NCBI RefSeq assembly: GCF_000182565.1
Contig: NW_015971554.1
Span: forward strand, 411,912 to 475,911
From: Spizellomyces punctatus DAOM BR117
Taxonomy: Eukaryota; Chytridiomycota; Chytridiomycetes; Spizellomycetales; Spizellomycetaceae
Reading direction: 5' to 3'
DNA: 64,000 nucleotides
Under the pieces are notes generated by a model, which made no database searches, was not told the DNA's origin, and saw only the letters and a program-made list of their open reading frames with translations. The translations under genes were made by a program, and so were the position numbers. Positions 37,084 through 49,031 of the stretch are shown in pieces. The first letter of the stretch is position 1; each line of letters begins with the position of its first letter.

Positions 37084-39629
37084 CTACCTCCAAACCCCTC
37101 TATACCCTCCACCTATCCCACATCCCCCAACACCCCCATTCCTCTCCCTCTCCCCCTCCCTCAAAAACTCATGCACAGAACAAACAAAACATCTAAATAA
37201 ATCCCTGGGAACATGAACCTCCCTCTCAAACAAACTTTTATCTACACCAGGGTTCATCCTCACATACTCATCCAAAGGTTTGAACCCCATTCGTTCTACA
37301 TACGATTGAACACGGAGGTGATCTCTTCTCGCGAGCATCCAGACGTGTTTGACGGGGACAGGGGCTTGGACGGTTGCAGAATCTGTTAGACATTGTCGGA
37401 GGAGGCGTTCGTGCATGCCGCGGAGGATGGGGAGGGTGGAGACGGTTGTGGTTCGGACATAACCGTTGGCGAAGAGGACGGTACCGGTGCTAATATCCCA
37501 TTCGGCGGATCCGTAGGCGACTTGGATACGAGGGGAGTCGTGATCGGGTGTAGTTGCTGTGCCGGATGGTGAGGAGGATTCAAAGGAAGGAGATGCGGAG
37601 GGAGTTGATGTTGACGATGGGGTGGTTTGGGGAGGAGGTAACCCCGGACCAGTGGAATGAGGGTTTTTGGCATTCGCTTTGATGCGTTTGATCGTTGCAC
37701 CCCTGACGCGCGATTGGGGTTTCTCAACGTACACAACAGCCAGGTACCGTCTTAATCCGCGAGTCTTTTCCACATCCTCTCTTAAAAGGCGTTCGGCCGA
37801 CCTCCACCCCTTGTTGGCCCATTCTTCCACTTTTGCGTACGATTCCAGTTGGGTGATGGCGGCTTCAATGACCTCGGGCGTGGCGTATAGCCCATAGAAT
37901 CCGTCCATGTGAACTTCGCGGGACTCGTTATACAGCGATTCGCATACGTTGGTGGGGGTCAAGTAGACTTCATAGGTAACAGGGGCGCCACCGAGACGGA
38001 CGTGGCTCAAGAGGCACGTACGGCGGTTAGATGCAAAGAGTTCGACAGGCCGGTACTTGCCCGTGCGGAATTTACCGCCGCCTCCGCACTATTCAAAGTT
38101 CCACCATCAACGTCTGCATGATCAAAGCAACTTGGTGAAAACGTACACTACTCACCTCTGTACAAAATTTGTATTTTACCCGACAAGAAGCACAGATGGG
38201 TTCCACTCGGAAATCCATAGCCTCTTCCACCATGGCTCCGTCTTCGTCCCGCACCTTTCCGCCAACACCAATAGCTTGGAGCTCTCGCTCTTCGGAAAAC
38301 TTGAACCCACCACTTCCTATCCTCCGCTTGCAAATCTCACAATCCATGCCATAATCGTCATGTAAGCGCTTGCGACGCCCGGCTAATACCATGGACGTAT
38401 CATCCACCTCCAAAGAATCTTTGCGGCCTTCACAGGATACGCACAAAATGTCGACGGCAAAATTGAGTGGAGGAACATTTTTGCTCTCGGGATGTAAAAG
38501 GAAAGTTGCAATTTCGTTTTTGCAGCGCTTGCAATGGACAGTGTGGTCAATGATCTTTTTGCGACCGCTTGTGTCGCGGGTAGATTTGTTGGGAGTGGAG
38601 GGACGGGCAGGAGCGAATTTGGCGGAGCTTCGGCGCTGTTGGGTGGATGAGTCATGTTGCGCAGACCGTTGGTCTGGTTGAGGGATGATGGAAAACGTCA
38701 AGGAATTCGGCCCTTGCGAGGTCATTGGACGGGCTGTTGGAGTTGATAACGTCGAAGGTGGCAAGTGTTGCTGGGTGTTTGTTCCAGTGTGCAGTATTTG
38801 GGATGGCAGAGGAGGTGACGGCAAATGGTATGGGGGAAGAATTGAGACATTTGGAGATGATGCGCGTACATATTGCGGGGTAGGAGGTGTCGGAAGTCCA
38901 GCCGTGTTCTCTGCCAATGGTAAAGGATTCCATTGATCCGTAAAAAAGTCTTCAATGTTCTGATATGCAGGTAACCCGGCCTGCAAGGTTTCATCATACC
39001 GGAACTCTGCCGGTAGGCCTTGTGCTGGAGAGAACTGCCCCATGTTCTCGCTGAGCGGGCGGCGAATCAAATGCCGCCGAAGAAGCAAATTCAGGAGATT
39101 GGAAAAGTTCGTCCAGAGGCATGGGAGTCTGCAGATCGTGCAAGAAATTTGTGTAATCAACAAACGAAGAGGAGATGGGGACGGGAGTAGGTTGCGCCCA
39201 TGTTGAAGGAGGAGCAGAGAATTGTACGGGAAATTGGAAATTTACAAGGTTGGTGAGGGTGACTGGAAGTTCTGCTTGCGATACTGGGGATGGATCCTTG
39301 ATCGGCGGCGGAGGTATTGGATCTACAATGTTTAGAGAAAAGAGCGGAATTTGGTTCAGTTTTCCTCTAGTGTTCCAAAATCATTTCTGGACCCAACCTG
39401 ACGAAGTTGGAGTATGGCCAGCACCACTCCCACAGACGTCCGCTTTTTGGATACTATCCCTCAATCTCAAAATTTCCAATTCCAGTTCCTTTGTTTTTCG
39501 AATTTCCTCCTGTCTCTTTCGTTCTTCTTCCAAGACTCTTAGGACGAGTTCGAGCTGCGGCCCGACTTGACGGCCCTCATGCTGATCTTCGAGGGGCTGT
39601 CGCATGAGGGAAGGAAGAAATTGGTCCAT
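37084..39629 (-). CDS. multi-CxxC zinc-binding protein of unknown function, paralog B
   Basis: Exons 39629..39398, 39322..38156, 38088..37084; about 800 aa if one surplus base in the C4 run at 39038-39041 is ignored. Residues 20-70 form a predicted coiled coil (LVLRVLEEERKRQEEIRKTK), absent from paralog A. A disordered Pro/Ser-rich region follows. The cysteine core near 340-470 is CKRC, CVSC, CEIC, CASC and FCTECGGGGKFRTGKYRPVE, with gaps of about 29, 35, 50 and 10 residues, matching paralog A (29, 34, 52, 10). The C-terminus ends in a mixed region: GTVLFANGYVRTTTVSTLPI, then HVWMLARRDHLRVQSYVERM and GFKPLDEYV, reminiscent of the C-terminal helix and strand of a GNAT acetyltransferase. That resemblance is by eye only. 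An alternative to the frameshift is a 40-nt intron, phase-compatible but very short. Confidence 0.72.
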
Positions 39630-41331
39630 TGCAGGCTGAAAAGCCAGTAACGTGGAAGGAATAAAGGTGCGAGACTTGGAGCAAAAAGGATTGGAGGCCC
39701 AGGTTTCTTTACGTGCTCCCCGTCGCTTGGAACGTCATTTGAAATACAACCAAAAGTTCCTTTGCGGATTCGAATGCTCCCGTCCAACCTCTTCCAATAC
39801 CCGCTTCCTCAACTTGCTTTGGCTATCTGTTTTCTAAATTCTAACTGCTGGGATTGCTTGAACAAAAAAAACAAATCTCGTTAAAAAAGCAACTTGCCTT
39901 TTCCTTTTCCAAAACTTGTTTTGAGCCCTCCAAAACGACCGTGAGTGGCTTAGTATCATAGCGTGACTCATCCAACATCTTTGACTTGCAATTGGAACAG
40001 TTTCATCAATCATCATTAAAAGCGATGGGATTTTGGAAACGATGTTTTTGTTAAAAGAAGAGTTGGGGAAGTGATATATGGGCAGGTTGTTTGATGACTT
40101 GTTGCATTGGTACAGTTTCGATGGAATTTGGAGATGTGTGCTAAAAAGGTTGATCTTGGCATGAAGATGAACACATCCATGGAGGTGGATTGTTATCTAG
40201 TCCAGTCAAACCAATCAGACCTTTGGAACAAAACAAAACCGTTTTTCACAAATGATATTGTTGGCCAGCTGGGTATCCATTTGCTATCAATGCTAAAAGT
40301 TACGTATTTCAAAGCAAAAGGTCACTCAGAAACATCCTTCTGTTACGAATCCAAAAAAAAAAAAGTGACGCACCCTTGCAAGTGTGTCAACAAACCTCTT
40401 TTAGATTGGTGCTGGCCCATGGTACTATCGCATTCATAGGCAAGTGATCAACGAACCGACCGTCTGCATCGGCTGCTTGCACGAGTATAAAGGTCATTTG
40501 GAACCTTTGGGTGAAACAAAAACGGGCTTGAATCACTTTTAAGACTTGTAGCAACCTGCATTGTTGCTAATTGTTTATCCATGGGCACAATACGTCGCGC
40601 TGGGACGTTTGAAAGAAGCCAAAAGGAATAGCGAGTGTATCAGGAATTTGGTAAGAGGTTTTCTCCTTTCCTCGCCCTTGTCGAGCGCTCCGCTACACAT
40701 GCACCCGATGGCCGTTGATGTCCCAACCATCTAATTCATTTTGATAGTCTGTTGGTCGTGACCCGTACGGCCACAAGCGCACTCACCTGTAGCGGACCTG
40801 TGGACTAGCGTATGTGCGTTTTTGGGTTTGGCATCCATGTCATCCTTTGGGGATTGTTTATAATTGTGGTTTGCCATCTCCTTTACACGTGCTACTGTTG
40901 CCTTTGAGTCTTGGATCAAATGGAAAAAGGTTCATTGTGGGCATTCTTGAATGATTTGAAATCGCCCAAAAGGACCACATCCCAAAACAACGTTCGTTCG
41001 CCCGCCCATGGCGCCGTGCGATCGGTTTCATGAATGGTGTTTTGTAGAAGGACAGGGCGGGGAAGGCGCTTGCAAGTCTTATAGCCAATATGGCAAGTCG
41101 TTTTTGGCCAAAATGTCATTGAGCTGAGGACATTTGTCAGCTCAGAAGTTTAAAACAAGAGTCAGCTCTTAGCTTTCAGAAAATACTTCTTTTTTCGTGT
41201 CCGATTCGCTCGGATTTCCGTATTTTTATTATTGGCGAGTGCAATGGGCAGGCATTTTCGATGAAGGGTGCGCTGTGCAGCATCATTTGTCAGCTGGGTT
41301 TGATATGTAGGAGAGATATCTATGCAATTTC
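39630..41331. other. long intergenic region, no gene seen
   Basis: 1.7 kb between divergent genes. ORFs of 60-110 codons (for example 40107-40439) lack domains and exon signals. Composition is near neutral with scattered A and T runs. Confidence 0.4.
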
Positions 41332-41338
41332 TATAAAA
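41332..41338 (+). promoter_or_regulatory. TATA box of the NmrA-like gene
   Basis: TATAAAA about 90 bases upstream of the ATG at 41429, in a spacing suitable for a short 5' leader. Prediction from position and sequence only. Confidence 0.5.
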
Positions 41339-41428
41339 GCTGGCGATATGCATTGCTTTCCCTCACCCATTGACAAGTGTGCATAACCTACATACTTTAC
41401 ACATAATTCCTTATACCTTTTTCACACC

Positions 41429-42487
41429 ATGAGCACAAGCGAGCAGGGTGTTATTGCTGTTGCTGGAGGAACAGGTGGGCTTCAGACGCGCTACAGGTTT
41501 GTAAAATCGATGCTTGTTCTTTACACTCTTTTTTTTTGGAACAGGGGGTTTGGGACGCCACATTGTTGAGGAGCTTGTTGAAGACTGCAAATACAAAGTC
41601 GTTGTCCTTTCTCGAACGGTGAGCAAAGCCTTGCAAAGCTTGCGTGTGTTCTGAAAACTTACAAAAAAAAACGATGATAGCCCAACCCATCTCTCACCGC
41701 ACTCGGAGTGGATGTTCGGCCCATTGACTACACGTCTCACACATCCATTGTCAAAGCCCTTGAAAATGTCCACACACTTATCTCATGCATTGCAGCAGGA
41801 GGGGACGCGTTGGCAGATGTACAAATCAAACTCTTACGCGCTGCCGAGGCGGCCGGCGTGAAGCGATTTGCACCGAGCGAATGGGCAAGCGACACGCAAA
41901 TCAACACGAATATCGAGGGCTACTTTCCTAAGAAGGCGGTGATTGAGGAATTGCAGAAAAGTAAACTCGAATGGACATTGTTCATGAATGGCGTGTTTAT
42001 GAATTACCTCGCTTCACCACGCGGGACTGGGCACCTGCAACCTCTTAAATTCGTGATCGACACAGAGAACCGTACTGCCAACATCCCCGGAACAGGCAAC
42101 GAGCCTGTCGTTATGACAACTGTTCAGGATGTAGCGAAATTCGTGGTGGGATCCTTATCCCTTCCCTCCTGGCCAGAGAAATCCGGCATCATTGGAGATC
42201 TCACGACCTACAATCATGTGGTGAAAGCAGCCGAGCGCATCACTGGAGAAAAATTCAAGGTCGAATACAGATCTTTGGAGCAGTTGAACAAGGCCATCCA
42301 TCCGGATGCCCAGAGTATCATGGAAAACTTTTACACTCAGGTTTGCATTGCGATCGCGGAGGGTGCCAAGGGTGGATTTGTGTTTGAAGGGACGCTGAAC
42401 AAGCTGCTCCCCCATATAAAAACCGTGAGCGTAGACGAGTTTCTGGCACACTGGTGGACACCGTCGGGCATAGGGAAATCGAAATAG
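41429..42487 (+). CDS. NmrA-like / isoflavone-reductase-like NAD(P)-binding protein
   Basis: 308 aa; exons 41429..41474, 41545..41618, 41681..42487. A Rossmann-fold atypical short-chain dehydrogenase. The dinucleotide motif spans the first splice junction: VIAVAGGTGGLGRHIVEEL (GxxGxxG). The family's fourth strand and motif read TLISCIAAGG, and KRFAPSEWA followed by GYFPKKAVIEELQKSK matches the substrate-pocket segment with the conserved Lys of isoflavone reductase-like enzymes. Members are either oxidoreductases acting on phenolics or redox-sensing regulators such as NmrA; the Lys favours an enzyme but does not settle it. A TATA box lies about 90 bases upstream. Confidence 0.88.
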
Positions 42488-42997
42488 GTCGTTTATGATT
42501 ATGTAATAATTCTGCTGCGCATAGTCACGTGATAAATGTCAATATGACGTAAGAGACTAAGCAAGTGTTCCAAAACCTTATCGTTTTGTTTATTTTGGAT
42601 GCAAGTGTAAGATTGTAATAATGAGCAATACGTTAGGAAATGAAGAGTGAAGGGAGGAAACACTCAAAAAAAACAAAAAGAAATCATGACGATTGAAAGC
42701 GAATAGAAATAGATCTTGGATCGAGAAAGCAACACGGAGAGGAGGGAGGGGGGGACACATCCGCAAAGCATTACTGTTGAGACGCCCTTTTGACCCAACT
42801 CTGATGTCATGAAAATAGGAGGAGGAGGGGGGGGGGGCTTTGGGCTATAAAGATCGTTATAAAGAACGAATTTCATTTTACTGTCCATCCCATTGCACAC
42901 TACTGTACTATTCATTTGGCAGAAACGGATTTTTTATTTCTTTTCAAAAAGCAGTCCCTATTCTTGCATTCTTGACCATTCAGACCCCGTACCATAG
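42488..42997. other. intergenic, tricalbin promoter region
   Basis: 510 bases between two plus-strand genes. Contains a purine stretch ending in a G-run (about 42817-42837) and a CTATAAAG element at 42845, roughly 150 bases before the tricalbin ATG. Confidence 0.4.
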
Positions 42998-45900
42998 ATG
43001 AGCACCTACAATCCACTGTATGGTCCTGATCCAATCCTCAACCCTCCTGACGCACCGCCGCGGTCAGCATCAAAGGGCATTCTGCTAGAGACCGAGGAGC
43101 AGATTCCACCTCCCACTGTGACTGTGGATGGGCTGAGCCAAAAGGCGGCAGAAGCGGAAGGAGGTCATGTCGAAGGGCAAGGGATCTCCAAAAGACTGGC
43201 GGGTGCAACATTACAAGGTGTGTATTTGAGTTGGGGGCAAATTAACCTTCTTTGCAAAAATGTGCCCAGTGATTATTGATCCCGGAATTTTTGCCCAAAT
43301 ACAGGAGTCGGGGATCCTGTTGCACCTCCCAATGAGGCGGTTGAGAATCTGACAAGGTTATTTGCAAAGGATGATACAAAAGACCCTACTGTCCCCATCG
43401 TCGATATCCATCCTGATGGCGCTGCGACCGTTGAATGTATCCCTAGTATGGAAGGTCTGGAGGCAGAAGAGTCAACTTCCTCTCCTGCATCTGTTACAAG
43501 GGTGCATGAGGCACCGTCTGTGGATATTCCTCCCAGTACGGCACCCTCCAGTAGAGGCGACACTGCACGCGCCTCACCGGATGAAAGCACGCTGGCAGAG
43601 TCCCAAACATCAGAACACACCGTACCTGGTGAAAAAGTCCACTTGACGCAAGCCGAACGGGACACCGCTCTCCCTCCACCCCCCGAGTCCGAATCTGATC
43701 TAGCCAGCGCAACGACAGCAGCAGGAGTTCACCCCGCTGAAGCCAAATTACAAACTGAAGCTTCGCAAATACCTTATGCATTCTCCAGAGCGGCAGCATT
43801 GCAAGAGAAATTCAAAATCCTCGAATCACCCATATCGGGTATACCGGGGACAAAAGAGAACCCTACCCCGACAGAAGAATCGCTTTCCGGGACTTACAGA
43901 AGTGCTTCAAGGAGCCACAAAGAGATGCAAGAAAAGATTTTACCCGGCCTTGCACAGTTTCTGATGACGTTTGACCCGTAGGTGCCCCTGTAGCTGACGA
44001 TTGCGGGTGATACCCGGAATCTTTGACCTTGTTATTTTTTTTCTTTACAGGTTTATAAACATTGCTGGTGTAACAGCAATGGGTCTCGCGGGCTGGTTGA
44101 TTGGCACATGGGGTTGGAGCTGGATTTGGACGATCATGGCTGGCATTTGCCTAGCCCTCTACGTAATCAAGATTCGAACAACCATGTCCCGTGCTGTAGA
44201 TTTCGAGAGGAAGCGGAATGAAACGACATTGCATGTGAGTTTTTGTGAAGGTTTGCAACTTGTAGGGTCTGAATATTAATACGAGAGATTGCCTTAGTTG
44301 GGTGATAATGTAGAGACAGCCGAATGGGTCAACTTTTTCCTAGCCCAATTATGGCCCATTATTGATCCTGCATTATTTACTGCGGCGATTGATACCCTTG
44401 AGGACCAGTTTGTTGCTCAAGCCCCGTCTTTCATTGTATGTGTATTGCAACTATCTCATCTGTCGATACCCAAGACTGACTTTTTGGTTGTTGACAGACT
44501 CGTATCCGCATTGCGGATTTTGAGCTTGGACCTCGAGCGCCTAGGATTACGAGCTTGCAGGTGTACCCCCAAGCTAGCGGTGAAGATGCAATCGTAAGTC
44601 GTCAAACATTCTCATACAGAGAACATTTATTCCAAGTATGGCTAACGACATGTTATTGTTCACCAGTTAATGGACCTAACGGTAGCCATGCACCCGTCCC
44701 CACAAGAGATTGCCTCCCGAACTCGCCTAAACACGCACATCCTGGTCGAAATCCACCTCGGCCACCCAAAGCTCGGGTCCGTCACTGTTCCCATTATGGT
44801 CGAAGAAGCTGGATTTGAAGCGCAGATCCGAGTCTGGTTGAAGATGACCAGCAAAGCGCCTTTTGCAAAAACGTTAAAATTCACATTATTGAACAAACCA
44901 CAGTTGGACTTTTCGATTCGGCCGTTGAAATTGGGGAACATTATGAACGTAAGTTGAGGTTGGCTGGTTTTTCCGGGATGAGGCTGATCTTTTGACACTG
45001 CTCTTTTGTTGTTTAGATGCCACTGATTTCGCAGTTTATCATGACCGTTTTGGATCAGACGGTAAGTTTGAGGCAGTCGTGTTCCATCAGTGAAGTATCA
45101 CATTAACGTGATGATTTCGATGTTAGATCCAAGATATGCTCGTTAGCCCCAAAGTGATGGCCCTTGAACTTGATCGTCTTTTGCTAGGGGACGCCGCTAT
45201 AGCCGATACCCGTGCAATCGGTGTAGTCAAAATCGTTTTCCGCGCGGCCAAACACCTTCGTGCGGCAGACTGGACGGGCACTTCCGACCCGTACGCTACT
45301 CTCTCTTTCGGAAACTCTACACACTTTTTATGCCGCACACGTATCATTCCCAAAGATCGTCACCCGGTTTGGAACGAAACCCACTATGCTGTCATTACCG
45401 AGGACGATGTCAAGAATGGGTTCCCGCTTAGTGTCAAAGTTTGGGATTTCGACGCCATGAGCAGGAACGATGTGTTGGGACAGTTTGATATTCGCACGGA
45501 AGAGGTTGTGGACTCTGACGGAATAGTGTTTGATGGGTACGTCTCCAGATTTGCATTATTTTCTAATCATTGTAATGGACATTGGACATGCTTATTTTTG
45601 GGAACTTTACTTGTAGATGGAAGACGCTCCTCAGGAAAAACACCACAGAAGACGGAAAAGATAAAGAGGAAAAGCTGGCCAGAAATGGAAAGCTGAACTT
45701 TCAGATTGGGTTCTACCCCAAGCTGGAAGCCAAGAATAGGAAAGAGGATGCACAAAAATACAGTTAGTACCAATTTTGGTGACCTTGTTGTCGGGTGAAC
45801 GAAACTCATCTAGATACATTGCAATTATAGCGTCAGGGATTCTCGCAGTCCAGGTGCACCAAGCTCTGGATCTGATTCTCCGACCCAAAGACCGGGACGG

Positions 45901-47495
45901 TGTCTATCCATCCCCTTACGTCCATGTAAGTCTCCATGATGTTTGCATCTATTCCTCAAGTAGATTCAACTCACAGTCAAATTCAGGCCTACGTGAACGA
46001 CCAACGCGCGTTTTCGACTCGAATCAAGTTCCACAACCCGTCTCCAGTTTGGGCAGGCAGCAATGAATTCTTTATCCGAGACTGGAAAAGCGCCGTCTTC
46101 CGCCTTGTCGTGAAAGACGCCCGTCAACACGAACATGATCCTGTCATTGGCGTTGTTGTGCTTCGTTTGGCGGACGTGTTTAAGAACACGGATGATATGG
46201 TTGCGTCTTCTTGGTATGAGTTGAAAGGCGGTATTGGATTCGGGAAGGTTAGGATGAGTATGGCGTTCAGGAGCGTGAAACTGCAAGAAGAGAGGAATAT
46301 GAAGGGATTCGGCGTTGGAGAGCTGGAGATTAAGCAGCTGGGCATTCGTGGATTGGATGCTGTGACAAAGTGTACGTCAACTGCCTACAGTCTTGCATGC
46401 AGGGACTTGCGAGCTTATAATGTTTGCTTTTTTGCTACAGCGGACACACCTCCACCCCATATTTGCATCAAAGTCCGTTCTCCGCTCACCACACCCAGCA
46501 AGGTTACCACGCACATCAGCAAGGAAGCAACTTTTGCACCAACATACGATGAAACCTTCAACATCAAAGTAAAATCTCGATACCAATCATCTCTCCGCTT
46601 TGAAGTACACCAAAAAGGCATGTTTGGATTCCGTGATAAGGTTCTCGCCATTGGAAAAATGTATCTGCAAGACCTTGTAGACAATGAGGAACGTCAAGTT
46701 GTTCTTGCATTGAAAAAATGGCGAAGGAATAAAGGAAAGACGGATTTGGATCTTGAAGATCATATGGGAACGACCGACAAGACAGTACTGGCACAGGAAA
46801 GCGAGAAAGAGACCAAATACGTTCCACAGGGAGAGGAAGCTGTTAAACACGGGCTTGCAACCGACATTAGTGGAAACAAGGAAGAGGGCACCGGCATTGC
46901 TTCACCGAATCCTCATCAAGGTCTCGATGAGAACGATCTTGCCCCAGCAGCAGATGGTAAAATGTCTCCACCTAAATCTCCGGACACAGACAGCGAAAGC
47001 GACCCCAATGAAGTCATGATTGACGACGATTCAGATGCATCCTCCACCGCTTCCTTTTCTATGGACGAGACCGACTCTTCCTCCATCCACACTGCCGACT
47101 TTGAATCGGTTACTTCAGTCACATCGCCGGAACTTTACTTTACCGCAGTCTTCCGTCCTGGACGGCGATGGATTGATAACCCCCGGGAAGGCGAAGACCT
47201 TGAAATTGATCTCTTGCAGCCAAGCTCTCCAAGCGAAACTGAGGAAACCACAGGAGAAAAAGACCAAACGTCCAAAAAGCTTTTTACGCTTGGCGCTGCG
47301 ACCACTTCCAATGTGAGCAACGAAAAAGGTGGCAAAAAGTCGGAATCCACCCGAGAGGATTCAAGGCTGCCGGGGAACAAACTGACGAGGACGTTGGAGT
47401 GGAGCAAAGATACAGTTATTGAAGGAGTCAAGAGTACACGGTTGTGGAAGAGGAGTTCAAAAAAGAGTTTGGTGAACGAAGGCACCGAATTTTAA
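42998..47495 (+). CDS. tricalbin-like SMP and C2-domain protein
   Basis: 1242 aa; exons 42998..43217, 43305..43977, 44051..44234, 44298..44435, 44498..44593, 44667..44948, 45017..45061, 45127..45536, 45617..45762, 45831..45925, 45987..46371, 46441..47495. Tricalbins and extended synaptotagmins tether ER to plasma membrane and move lipids through the SMP domain. A disordered N-terminal tail is followed by a membrane hairpin at about 300-340 (GLAGWLIGTWGWSWIWTIMA), the SMP domain (about 360-575, from AEWVNFFLAQLWPIIDP) and three C2 domains. C2A (about 578-690) keeps the calcium ligands in SDPY and VWDFDAMSRND; C2B (from 733) and C2C (from about 875) lack them (PSPY, PPPHIC). The last 250 residues are acidic and Ser-rich. 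The acceptor at 45831 was chosen because the closer one (45814) creates a stop. Confidence 0.92.
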
Positions 47496-49031
47496 AAGTT
47501 TGATATGTGTGCGATGGTTCCAACATTTTTTTTTTTTGTGCATATACAGGCAGCTGTTTGTTTTGTCGTGTAAAGTTTTGTTTTAGTTCTAGTTCTTGTA
47601 AATGTCGAATGCAACATATCTTTTCAAATACTTTGATGCATTGACTAACGTGGTTATTCTGTGAAAAACATGAACACAGTACTTTCCGCATTACGGCCCC
47701 GAAGATCCGGTAGCCAGAACTGACCATATTACACTCATATGTCATCACCCATGCATCTTTTCCGTACCAGTCATTCAGGCGCAACAGGCCTGGTGGGGTA
47801 TTCAGATGCATCAAACAAAAAAACCCTGCTGATACAGCACTGCCAACATTATATGAAAGTGGATCCAATATCTGAAATCGGGTATTTGATTGCGCCTTCA
47901 GCATTGCCCCCAGCAAGAGAGATTATGCTTTGGCAAGTGATAAAAAAAAGCAGGGATAAAAGCACCTGAGCGATGATGCGCTGCGACAAAACGTCAAAGC
48001 AAGATCCCGCCCTGGACGCGACCAACTCGACGAAACCCTTTCGCGACGCGAACACTTATGTAATCTGTACACGTGACTTTATTGATGACGTAACGGGACG
48101 GGCGAAGTTCCGTTCAGTGGAGGGCAAGTCCAGATGAGTCGGAGGACGGAGGTCTGGTGGGATGGGAAACGATCGTTGGGGAATTGGGTTTTTCTTTAAA
48201 GCGGGTTTTTGCGGGGCTTGATTCTAATTGTCGATAAAATTTGGGGAGGGGGTTTTTTTTGAAAGGGTTCTCTTGGAAATAAAGGGCAGGTTGCGGGTGA
48301 GCTTTTGGGGGCCAAAAAACGTAAATGTCAGTCAAAGTTTTTGGAAAATAATTTGAAATTATAAAGATGAGCAAAGTTCAGAAGGGAGTAACTTTTCCTG
48401 ATTCAACCTTCGTCCTTGTGTGTACTTGTATTTGTTTTTGCTGAGTGAGTCCAAAAGGACGGGAAGAAACAACAGATTTAAGGATAGCGTGGAGGGGTCA
48501 AAAAAAACAAGGGATCTCGGTCCTGCTAGAGTTATTTAACTTGATCATTCTTTGTTGCAATCTGTTGATTTTTTATTTTCTTTTTTCTTTTCAAAAGACC
48601 TGAGTTACCAAAAAAACAAAACCATCAACGAGTTGGAGGGAGGGGGGGCTCGGTCGGCCTCGAGAGGTTATTATATTTTTTTTTGCGGATGCCACTAGGA
48701 TCCTATTTCGTACGGGTGAGTCCGATCTTGTGGTGTGTCTCCTTTGTCGCTTGAGCTTGGATATATGCTCCGGATTGCCCTTGAAAGTCTCATCAGTTGT
48801 GTGCAAACTGCTCCCTCCAATGGGGGGGTTGGGGGACGGTCGAATGTTAAGCGATTTGAACAAAAACGTAGCATTTGCCGTGCGTGTCCCCCATTGAATA
48901 TTCCCTTTCCATTTTCTTTTTACCTAACAGGATCCTTTTTTGTTCCAACTCGTTTTCGTTTTTTCCAAACGAACCGATCGGTTGCTTTTTGATCCTACCC
49001 TGCTATTGACGCGGGAGGCACAAGCCTGGCG
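47496..49031. other. long intergenic region, no gene seen
   Basis: 1.5 kb between two plus-strand genes, with T-runs near 47527, 48254 and 48677 and a G-run near 48640. ORFs here (up to 90 codons) are unsupported. The last 150 bases are T/C-rich, as in other leaders of this window. Confidence 0.4.
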
